Positions 35,894 through 45,306 of a stretch of DNA of 64,000 bases are shown in pieces; within the stretch, counting starts at the first letter, position 1; each line of letters opens with the position of its first letter. The stretch spans positions 193,717,726 to 193,781,725 of the forward strand of contig NC_134400.1 in assembly GCF_050003625.1 (NCBI RefSeq), given 5' to 3'. Position numbers and translations under genes: made by a program. A model generated the notes under the pieces. The model searched no databases. It was not told the DNA's origin and saw only the letters and a program-made list of their open reading frames with translations. This stretch comes from Haematobia irritans. Its lineage: Eukaryota > Arthropoda > Insecta > Diptera > Muscidae.

Positions 35894-36011
35894 TTGATTA
35901 TGAATTCGTAAGAAAAACTTACTTTTATCGAGGGGTTAATTCTTCGTCGACATATGTTTAAGGGAAGGTCAAAATCTTTGAATCCAAGTAATTTTTTGGG
36001 GGTACTGGCCT

Positions 36012-36361
36012 TAGGAGCCACCGTGGTGCAATGGTTAGCATGCCCGCCTTGCATACACAGGGTCGTGACTTAGATTCCTGCTTCGACCGAACACCAAAAA
36101 GTTTTTCAGCGGTGGATTATCCCACCTCAGTAATGCTGGTGACATTTCTGAGGGTTTCAAAGCTTCTCTAAGTGGTTTCACTGGAATGTGGAACGCCGTT
36201 CGGACTCGGCTATAAAAAGGAGGTCCTTTGCCATTGAGCTTAACATGAAATCGGGCAGCACTCAGTGATAAGAGAGAAGTTCACCAATGTGGTATCACAA
36301 TGGACTGAATAGTCTAAGTGAGTCTGATACATCGGGCTGCCACATAACCTAACCTATCCTA
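36012..36361 (+). mobile_element. tRNA-derived SINE (family 1) with empty-site proof
   Basis: The head GGAGCCACCGTGGTGCAATG starts at 36014. The A box (TGGTGCAATGG) is intact; the B-box region has changed to GACTTAGATTCC, so this copy is probably dead. The tail is AACCTAACCTATCC. A 12-bp target duplication GGGTACTGGCCT flanks it (36000-36011, 36362-36373). The empty allele-like site at 39837-39848 has GGGTACTAGCCT once. Confidence 0.92.
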
Positions 36362-36399
36362 GGGTACTGGCCTATGGAGCTTGTGTCATGTGGTGTCTA

Positions 36400-37660
36400 A
36401 AAGGGTGATAGGTCAAAATTTGGTCAATATAAACTTGACGTATTTCTTTCAATTTTGCATTTAAAAAACCTGAACACCCCTCATTTGGAAGGTGTGTGTG
36501 TGTAGAATGTTGCTCCTATTTTGATTTTGGAATTCACTCTTCAGTTGTCAAAATGCCGTCCAAGCAAGAAGAGCAGCGTATCAAAATTTTGCTTGGGCAT
36601 CGCGAAAATCCGAGCTACTCGCACGCAAAGCTGGCAGAATCGCTAAAAGTTGTCAAATCAACCGTTACAAATGTAATTTAAGTGTTTGGGGAACGTTTGT
36701 CGACAGCCAGGAAGTCTGGATCGGGGGGAAATCGAAAACCGGAAGCCGCTGAGACGACAAAGAGAGTTGCCGGTAGTTTCAAGCGAAACCCTAACCTCTC
36801 TCTCCGAGATGCCGCAAATAAGCTGGGTGTATCGTCTACAACCGTGCATTGAGCCAAAAAACGAGCCGGACTATCGACTTACAAGAAGGTAGTGACTCCA
36901 AATCGCGATGATAAACAAAATACGACGGCCAAAGCGCGATCCCGGAGGCTGTACACGACGATGCTGACGAAGTTTGACTGCGTGGTAATGGACGACGAAA
37001 CCTACGTCAAAGCCGACTACAAGCAAAAAGGTAGCAGCTATTTTCAAGCACATAAAACTGTCAAAGTTCGCAAAGAAATATCTGGTTGGCAAGCCATCTG
37101 TACCTGTGGCTTGAAAAGCAGCATTTTCATAGCTTCCGAGACTGTCAACCAAGAAATTTACGTGAAAGAGTGTTTGAAAAAACGTTTGCTGCCTTTCCTG
37201 AAGAAACACGGTTGTTCCGTACTGTTTTGGCCGGATTTGGTATCTTGCCATTACGGTAAAAAGGCCATGGAGTGGTACGCCGCCAACAACGTGCAGGTGG
37301 TTCCCAAGGACAAAAACCCTCCCAACACGCCAGAGCTCCGCTCAATTGTGAAATACTGGGCTATTGTTAAGCGGAACCAAAAGAAGACCAAAAAAACTGC
37401 TAAGGACGAGCAGCTGTTCAAGGCAAACTGGCTTTCTGCGGCGAAGAAGGTGGACCAGGTGGCTGTACAAAATCTGATGGCAGGTGTCAAGCGTGAGGCC
37501 CGCCAATTCGGATTTGGAAAAGCAAAAGTCTAACTGAATATTTTTCCTGAATTTTATACAAATTGAACTTGAAAAAGAAATTTAATTTGACATTTTAAAT
37601 AAACGATTTCACAGATTTACACGCGTTTTCCCTTGACCCAATTTTGACCGTATCACCCTT
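36400..37660 (+). mobile_element. Tc1/mariner DD37E element M3
   Basis: The left inverted repeat has one extra A and lacks a C (AAAGGGTGATAGGTC); the right one is intact (GACCGTATCACCCTT). TA lies at 36398-36399 and 37661-37662. The empty site in duplication copy 2 reads GTGTCATATATATCACC. The element is 1,261 bp, slightly shorter than M2. Confidence 0.94.
36553..37533 (+). pseudogene. DD37E mariner transposase pseudogene (M3)
   Basis: From MPSKQEEQRIKIL at 36553 to the stop at 37533 the gene stays in one overall frame of 327 codons, with two internal stops: TAA at 36679-36681 (where M1 has Lys) and TGA at 36850-36852 (CGA in M1 and M2). A deletion of about 39 bp plus a compensating one-base loss replaces the segment after VKADYKQ with unrelated residues (KGSSYFQAHKTV) up to WQAICTCG. 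VMDDETYV and PDLVSCHYG keep both Asp residues, but the third motif reads SIVKYW instead of PIEKYW: the catalytic Glu is Val (GAG to GTG). The copy is dead on three counts. The HTH region and the C-terminal GFGKAKV tail are otherwise well kept. Confidence 0.95.
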
Positions 37661-37740
37661 TATATATCACCTCAAAGAACTTCTCATGAAGTGAAAATTC
37701 ATTTAACAACCAGAGATTTTATAAGAATGCATAGAAAAAC

Positions 37741-37866
37741 AAGTAAGTCAAGTCTAAATCGGGCGGGGCCGACTATATTATACCCTTCACCCCTATGTAG
37801 GCCAAAATTTGTGTTACCATCTCAACTACTTAATATTTGCTGGAAGCTATATAAAGGAGACAATTT
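37741..37866 (+). mobile_element. DLE start-end fragment, variant type
   Basis: CAAGTAAGTCAAGTCTAAAT with the hairpin CGGGCGGGGCCG, then TACCCTTCACCCCTATGTAG and TGTTACCATCTCAACTACTT. It differs from DLE-A but matches the start at 40764-40992. It is cut at GGAGACAATTTTT by a full DLE-A. Confidence 0.75.
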
Positions 37867-39517
37867 TTATACCCTGCGCCACACTCTGGAACAGGGTATT
37901 ATAAGTTAGTGCATACGTTTGCAACACCCAGAAGGAGACGAGATAGACACTTGGTGTCTTTGGCAAAAATGCTCAGGGTGGGCTTCTGAGTCGATATAGC
38001 CATGTCCGTCTGTCCGTGAACACATTTTTGTAATCAAAGGTCGCAGTTTTAGTCCAATCGACTTCAAATTTGGCACAAGTATGTGTATTGGCTCAGAATA
38101 GAACCCTATTGATTTTGGAAGAAATCGGTTTAGATTTAGATATAGCTCCCATATATATATTCCGCCCGATATGGACTTATATTGCCCCAGAAGCCAGAGT
38201 TTTACCCCAATTTGGTTGAAATTTTGCACTAAGAGTACAATTAGTAGTGTAGTCAAGTGTGCAAAATTTTGTTGAAATCGGTTCAGATGTAGATTTAGCT
38301 CCCATATAGCTTCCGCCCGATTTACACTCATGTGACCACAGAGGCCAATTTTTTGCTCCGATTTAGTTGAAATTTGCACAGGGAGTAGAATTAGCATTGT
38401 TGCTATGCGTGCCAAATTTGGTTGAAATCGGTTCAGACTTAGATATATCTTTCATATATAGCTTTCGCCCGATTTACACTCATGTGACCACAGAGGCCAA
38501 TTTTTTTCTCCGATTTAGTTGACATTTTGCACAGGGAGTAGAATTAGCATTGTAGCTATGCATGCCAAATTTGGTTGAAATCGGTTCAGATTTCGATATA
38601 TCTCCAATATATAGCTTTCCGCAGATTTACACTCATATGACCACAGAGGCCAAGTTTTAACTACGATTTAGTTGAAATTTTGCACATGGAGTAGAATTAG
38701 CATTGTAGCTATGCGCGCCAAATTTGGTTGAAATCAGTTCAGATTTAGATATAGCTCCCATATATAGCTTTCGCCCGATTTACACTCATGTGACCACAGA
38801 GGCCAATTTTTTGCTCCGATTTAGTTGAAATTTTGCACAGGGAGTGGAATTAGCATTGTTGCTATGCGTGCCAAATTTGGTTGAAATCTGTTCAGATTTA
38901 GATATATCTCCCATATATAGCTTTCGCCCGATTTACACTCATGTGATCACAGAGGCCAATTTTTAACTCCGATTTAATTGAAATTTTGCACAGGTAGTAG
39001 AATTAACATTGTAGCTATGCGTGCCAAATTTGGTTGAAATCGGTTGAGATTTAGATATTGCTCCCATATATATGTTTTTCTGATTTCGACAATAATTGTC
39101 AAAATATCAACATTTTCCTTGTAAAATCGCCACTGCTTAATCGAAAAGTTGTAAAAATGACTCTTATTTTCCTAAACTTCTAATACATATATATCTAGCG
39201 ATAAATCATAAATAAACTTTTGCGAAGTTTCCGTAAAATTGCTTCAGATTTAAATGTTTCCCATACTTTTTAATAACATTGTGTTCCACCCTAGTACATT
39301 AGACGACATAAATTTTGAGTCTATAGATTTTGTAGAAGTCTATCAAATTCTGTCCAGATCGAGTGATATTTAAATGTATGTATTTGGGACAAACCTTTAT
39401 ATATAGCCCCCAACACATTTGACGGATGTGATATGGTATCGAAAATTTAGATCTACAAAGTGGTGCAGGGTATAATATAGTCGGCCCCGCCCGACTTTAG
39501 ACTTTCCTTACTTGTTT
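37867..39517 (-). mobile_element. DLE-A, complete copy
   Basis: Hairpin end TACCCTGCGCCACACTCTGG at 37869, CCGTCTGTCCGTG at 38006, about seven 153-bp units, the left arm, and the start hairpin TCGGCCCCGCCCGACT at 39480-39495. It sits inside a variant DLE start end. The 169-residue minus frame 37906-38415 is a frame through the units. Confidence 0.9.
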
Positions 39518-39519
39518 TG

Positions 39520-39716
39520 TTTAGTACATGTTATACCCCGTATGGACTAACTTATAATTGAGAAGACGGTGTTAAGAAATTTTAAGATACCTTGCCATCG
39601 GCAAGTGTTACCGCAACCCAAGTAATTCGATTGTGGATGACAGTCTTTAGTACAAGTTTCTATGCAATCCATGGAGGAGGGTACATAAGATTCGGCCTGG
39701 CCGAACTGTATATACT
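39520..39716 (-). mobile_element. DLE-T start-end fragment
   Basis: TATACCCCGTATGGACTAAC to CGAACTGTATATACTTG, colinear with the fragment at 28199. Both begin at the same internal point, which suggests that the two fragments derive from one shortened element type. Confidence 0.8.
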
Positions 39717-39962
39717 TGTTTGATTATGAATTCGTAAGAAAAACTTACTTTTATCGAGTGGTTAATTCTTCGTCGACATATGTTTAAGGAAAGGTCAAAA
39801 TCTTTGTATCCTAGTAATTTTTTTTTGGGGTACTAGCCTATGGAGCTTGTGTCATGTGGTGTCATATATATCACCTCAAAAGGACTTCTCATGAAGTGAA
39901 AATTCAGTGTATAATAAGTTCATTTAACAACCAGAGATTTTATAAGAGTGCATAGAAAAAAA
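39717..39962 (+). repeat. Duplication copy 2, empty of SINE and mariner
   Basis: Same sequence as 35894-36010 followed by 36374-36397 and 37661-37740, with a few substitutions. It records the state of the locus before both insertions. Confidence 0.9.
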
Positions 39963-40763
39963 ACCTCCCCCATCCCTAGAACCTATGAATACTTCTTACA
40001 CAAAGAACTGACTGTCTTTGGCACTTTTTTGAGAACGCCTTTAAGTTGCAGACATAACATATAATGTTCACCACAGCCATTCCATTGTAATTTTAATGTT
40101 CACTTGTTGTTCATTAAGAGTTGACACGCATGTTACTATTTTAGTTTTTCTTTTTATTTCTTTTTTCTTTATTGTAAAGAAAATGTTTGAAGGCTAAATG
40201 AACATGTCTTTTGGCAATTTATAATTAAAGAATAATTACATAAAAACTTTTTCATATACACACATAATATGGGTTTTGTGAATGACTAACATGGTGCTCT
40301 GGTACTTCACCATTGTTGTTCGATGCATGACCATTGGCAAAGGGTGGGAAGTGCATGAGAGTTGATTTTAAATTTTTGTTTGTCGCATGGTAGAGTAATT
40401 GTTTTCATATGACCACATTGTTTTTCTTCGCAAAAAAAAAACGAACATGAAGAAAACCTCCAATGACCTTGGAGTTGTTTTTGTTGTTTTGTTTCAAATT
40501 GAAAACATAATTGTGATAATTTCAACAAGTATTTGTAAATTCATATGAAATTTAGAACAACTGGTGTTGTTTGATTTGTCACAACTGCAAGCCAATATAA
40601 TTGCAGTCATGTGGAGTAGACATAAATATCACCTATGTCCTTCATTTAAGTGAGTTTGCAATAATTAAACGAATTTAGGATATCTACCAAATCATAACTG
40701 GGATTAAAGACGAAGAACAGTCGATATTCAATGAAAATAGAATCTCTTAATATGCAAAAAAAA
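39963..40763. other. Unique DNA, no gene seen
   Basis: No known repeat. The minus frame 40307-40528 (73 residues) is Gln- and Cys-rich and unfamiliar; I do not call it a gene. Confidence 0.5.
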
Positions 40764-40992
40764 ATAAGTAAAGTCTAAAGTCGAGCGGGGCCTGTTATAC
40801 CCTGCACCACTATGTAGACAAACACTTGTGTTACCATCTCAACTGCTTCAAATTTGCTGGGAGCTATATAAAGGTTTGCATTTCCAGATATAAATTCTTT
40901 TAATGGAGACAATTTTTTGTACTTTTACAACAAATCAAGAATTAAAAGTGTAATCGGCTAACGCCCTGGGGTGAAAGAAAATGTTAGTAAAA
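40764..40992 (+). mobile_element. DLE start end, variant type
   Basis: AAGTAAAGTCTAAAGTCGAG, CCCTGCACCACTATGTAGAC, TTACCATCTCAACTGCTTC and AATCGGCTAACGCCCTGGGG, ending in AATGTTAGTAAAAA. It continues after DLE-T (40993-42131) as GGGAAATATGAAGCG at 42173. Confidence 0.8.
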
Positions 40993-42131
40993 AACAAGTA
41001 TATACGGCCGTAAGTTCGGCAAGGCCGAATTTTATGTACCCTCCACCATGGATTGCGTAGTAACTTCTACGAAAGACTGTCATCCATAAATTTCAACTCA
41101 CTCGGATGAAATTTGCTCCTCCAAGAGGCTCCAAAACCAAATCTCTGGATCGGTTTATATGGGGGCTATAAATGATTATGGACTGATATGGACCAATTTT
41201 TCCATGGTTGTTAGAGACCATATATTAACACCAAGTACCAAATTTCAACTGAATCAGATGAATTTTGCTTCTCCAAAAGGCACCGGAGGTCAAATCTGGC
41301 GATCGGTTTATATGGGAGCTATATATAATTATGGACTGATAAGAACCAATTCCTGCATGGTTGTTGGATACCATATACTAACATCACGTACCAAATTTCA
41401 ACCGAATGGGAAGAATTTTACTCTTCAAGATGCTCCGGAGGTCAAATCTGGGGATCGGTTTATATGGGGCCTATATATAATTATGGACCGATATCGACCC
41501 ATTTTTGTATGGGTGTTTGAGGCCATATATTAACACCAAGTACCAAATTTCAACTGAATCAGATGAATTTTGGTCTTCCAAGAGGCTCCGGAGTTCAAAT
41601 CTGGTGATCGGTTTATATGGGGGCTATATATAATTATGGACCGATATGGACCAATTTTTACACGGTCGTTATAGACCATATACTAACATCATGTACCAAA
41701 TTTCAATCGAATCGAATGAATTTTGTTTCTATTAGAAGCTCTGCAAGCCAAATCGGGGGATCGGTTTATATGGGGGCTATATATAATTATGGACCGATGT
41801 GGACCAATTTTTGCACGGTTATTAGAGACCATATACTAACACCATGTACCAAATGTCAGCCCGATCGGATGAAATTTGCTTCTCTTAGAGGCCTCGCAAG
41901 CCAAATTTGGGGGTCCGTTTATATGGGGGCTATACGTAAAAGTGGACCGATATGGCCCATTTGCAATACCATCCAACCGACGGACGGATGGACGGACATG
42001 CTCAGATCGACTCAGAATTTCACCACGGCCCAGAATATATATACTTTATGGGGTCTTAGATCAATATTTCGATGTGTTACAAACGGAATGACAAAGTTAA
42101 TATACCCCCCATCCTATGGTGGAGGGTATAA
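40993..42131 (+). mobile_element. DLE-T, complete copy
   Basis: Start ACAAGTATATACGGCCGTAA with the hairpin TTCGGCAAGGCCGAA, about five 153-bp units (TATATGGGGGCTATATATAA), a CGACGGACGGATGGACGGAC tract at 41980-41997, GGGGTCTTAGATCAATATTTC, and the hairpin CCCCCCATCCTATGGTGGAGGG. It is the most complete T copy here. The plus frames 41159-41533 and 41617-42201 are frames through the units. Confidence 0.9.
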
Positions 42132-44597
42132 TTATACCCTGTATCACAGTAGTGGTGAAGGGTATACAAATATGGGAAATATGAAGCGAGAGAAATTTTA
42201 ATGCAATTGTACAAAAGAGCATTTATGATTTATCAGGCGATACGTATGTATTCGAGATATAGGACAATTTTAGTAATATTGACAATTTTTGCTATTCATC
42301 AGTTGCGATTTTAGAAGGATATTGGTTAGTTTTCGCGAAGACATGTGGTCAAGTGTGGGTTGTGATATATTATTTGGTCTAGTCGGGCGACTTCGAGCTT
42401 TATTTAAAACTCAAAAGTTCTGTGGAAATTTTGGCATTACAGTGTGTAGGGTATGGCTAAGATATGGAGAAATCATCACAGAATTTTGTGTAAATTGTGG
42501 GAATTTTGGCCATATTTGTATAAACAGGAAAAACGGATATATGGAGGCTTAGGTTATGTTAGGTTGTAGAGGATGACATCAATTTTTGTGTTGAAATTGA
42601 TGTGCACTTAGACCAGTATAGGTCCATTGTGATTCCTCGATCTGATCTTTCCATCTTCTTCCTTCCGATCCGGTCCGCTTTGTCCCAGAGCTTCCTCCTG
42701 CTCGTTCTCTTTGACAGAAAGCTCAGAACAACCAACCAGAGGCCCTGATGAATATATGGAGGAATTATCTAAATCTAAACCAAATTAGATCAAACTTGGC
42801 ACACTTAAATATTATATTAAATAAATTCTCTGTGGAGGAAAATCCCATTGAAAATGGGTCTAAAATATGAAACAGTCTACCATATTTCCCCAACTTTGGT
42901 GTACGTATATAGGAGCTACGTATAATCTGAACCGATTTTGACTAAGTTTGACATGCATAGTTAGAATAATAATTCTGCAATCTCTGCAAAATTCCACGTA
43001 AATGAGAGTATAACTATGGCCCCCGTGGTCGTAAGAGTGTAAATCGGGCGAAAGATATCTATGGGAGCTATATCTAAATCTGAACCGATTTCAACCAAAT
43101 TTGGCACACCGATACTATTAAACGTACTCCTTGTGCAAAATTTGCAACAATTCAGGGCAAAACTCTGGCTTTTGAGGCCATATAAGTCAAAATCGGAAGA
43201 AAGATATATATGGTAGCTATATTTAAATCTGAACCGATTTGGTTGATATTCTGCAAGTTTTTCTAGACTCATAAAATATTCGGATATACGGAAGTTGAAG
43301 AACATCGTTTGATAAACACGCCTATTATGACCAGATCGGGGATAAATATATATGTCAGCTATATATAAATCTGAACCGATTTTTTTCCAAAATCAATAGC
43401 GATTGTCTTTGTTCCAAAAAACGACCCTTTGCAAAATTTGAGGACTATCGGACTTAAATTGCGCACAAAAATACATGAACAGACAGACAGACAGACGGAC
43501 GGACAGACAGACAGACAGACAGACGGACATCGCTAAATCGACTCAAAATTTAATTCTAAGACGATCGGTATACTAAACGTCTCAGACGTTTCCTTTCTTG
43601 GCATTACATACAAATGCACAAACTTATTATACCCTGTACCACAGTAGTGGTGAAGGGTATAAATATGGGAAACATTTTAATCTGTACCAACTTCGCAAAA
43701 GTGTATTTATGATTTATCGGTCGATAGATATGTATTAGAAATAAAGTAAAATTTGAGTTACTTTTACAAGTTTTCGACTTTGCAGTGGCGGTTTTATAGG
43801 GAAAATGTGGGTAATTTAGCCACTTTTGCCCAAATCGGAAATACATATATATGGAAGCTATATAGAAATCTGAACCGATTTCAACCAAATTTGACATGTA
43901 TACTTAGTATTTTGCATAATTTCACGTAAATCGGACTACAACTTTGACCGCTGTGATCATATGACGGAAAATCGGGCGAAAGATATATATGGGAGCTATT
44001 CGAAATTTGAACCGATTTCAATAAAATTTAGCACACTTAACTACACTACTAATTGTACTCCTAGTGCACAATTTGAACCAAATTGAGCTAAAACTGTGGC
44101 TTCTGGGGCCATAGAAGTCTATATCGGACGAAAGATATATATGAGAACTATATCTCAATCTAAACCGATTTCAATCAAATTTGGCACACCTGACTATAGC
44201 ACCAATTGTACTCCTAGTGCAAAATTTCAAGAAAATTAGGGTAAAACTCTGGCTTCTGGGGCCATATAAGTCTATATCGGGCGGAAGATATATATCGTAG
44301 CTATATCTAAATCTGAACCGATTTCTTTCAAAATCAATAGTGTTCTATTCTGACCCAAAACAGGAACTTCTGCCCAATTTTAAGACGATTGAACTTAAAC
44401 TGCCACCTAGATTTTGATCACAAAAATGTGTTCACAGACAGACGGACAGACGAACATGGCTAGATAGACTCAGGGACCCACCCTGAGCATTATTGCCAAA
44501 GACACCATGTGTCTATTTCGTCTCTTTCTGGGTGTTGCAAACATATGCACTAACTTATAATACCCCATTCCACAGTGTGGCGCAGGGTATAAAAATT
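42132..44597 (+). mobile_element. Two DLE units joined head to tail
   Basis: A leftover U hairpin (TACCCTGTATCACAGTAGTGG) is at 42134. Unit 1 runs from ATATGGGAAATATGAAG through diverged repeats and a (GACAGACG)n tract (43482-43527) to a U hairpin at 43627-43658. Unit 2 starts at once with AAATATGGGAAACATTTTAA and runs to an A-type hairpin (CCATTCCACAGTGTGG) at 44565-44591. Neither unit has a start-end hairpin. Unit 1 also holds a SINE fragment. Confidence 0.8.
42548..42751 (-). mobile_element. 5'-truncated SINE (family 1-related)
   Basis: The tail TTAGGTTATGTTAGG is on the left, and CACTTAGACC…GGTCCATTGTGAT parallels the SINE body of the 4411 copy (CACTTAGACTATTCAGTCCATTGTGAT). An 11-bp target duplication ATATATGGAGG flanks it (42537-42547, 42752-42762). 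The tRNA-like head is absent, and the inner part (TCTTCCTTCCGATCCGGTCC) differs from family 1, so this is a sister family or subfamily. Confidence 0.75.
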
Positions 44598-44610
44598 TGG
44601 GGTTTTAAAA

Positions 44611-44878
44611 TCGCCATACGAAGTTCGAAATTGGCATTTTTGTAGTAAAATTTAGAAATTTAAATAGATAATGAACTATTTTGTGAGAAGTACGAATTTA
44701 GTACATCTTTATGTTTCATTTGTGTATGATCTTTTCCCCGTGTTTTAGTTCGTACGCAAAAAAATATTAGAGTAAAATTTCCTTTACTCTAATAATTTTT
44801 TGCCAAACATAATAATTCCATGAACTAAAATAAATTTAATTTGCTTTAGTGAAATAGAGGGTTCACTTTTGTTTGAGT
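44611..44878 (+). mobile_element. MITE5 fragment, right part
   Basis: ATACGAAGTTCGAAATTGGC, AACTATTTTGTGAGAAGTACG and CTTTATGTTTCATTTGTGTATG align with 50985-51090; the end GGGTTCACTTTTGTTTGAGTG is the inverted counterpart of the left end at 50722. The left part is missing. Confidence 0.65.
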
Positions 44879-45306
44879 GTTGAACGATAAATAAGATCTT
44901 ATAATTCTCTCGTTGCGATTTATTCTTGTACAAATATATGTCAGCTTAAATATCCAAATTATAACAGATACTTCAAACCAAGAAATGTTTTCTTAATTTC
45001 AACAAAAAATTAAACCAAAGATGAAAAATCCTCGAAATTGGTAAAACTTATTTATTAAAGCTTTTTTTACTTAATCGAAATTTTCAAAGTCTCAGTTTAT
45101 AACAAAGATTATTATTTAAGGGAAATTTGCTTTAATTTAAAGAAATAGAAGATAACGGAGGTGACGCAAATTTCAAAGATTCGTTTCATAAATTTAAAGA
45201 AAGAAATTACTAAAGCCAACATTATAATCATTCTTTTAATTAAAATGCCATTATTTAAAAAAAAAAATGTTGTCTTTAATTGTGTTAATTACTTATCCTA
45301 AAGTAT
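44879..45306. other. AT-rich DNA, no gene seen
   Basis: No recognisable family. Motifs such as AAATTTAAAGAAAG and TGTCTTTAATTG are reminiscent of MITE2 interiors, but alignment is not convincing. Confidence 0.4.

Larger units (their letters stand above)
35894..37740 (+). repeat. Duplication copy 1, filled with SINE and mariner
   Basis: TGATTATGAATTCGTAAG, then TTCTTCGTCGACATATG and GGTACTGGCC, then (after inserts) TGGAGCTTGTGTCATGTGG, TCTCATGAAGTGAAAATTC and AACAACCAGAGATTTTATAA. The same order without inserts occurs at 39721-39960. SINE 36012-36361 and mariner M3 36400-37660 account for most of the extra length; copy 2 also has about 14 bp more (CAGTGTATAATAAG). Confidence 0.9.
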
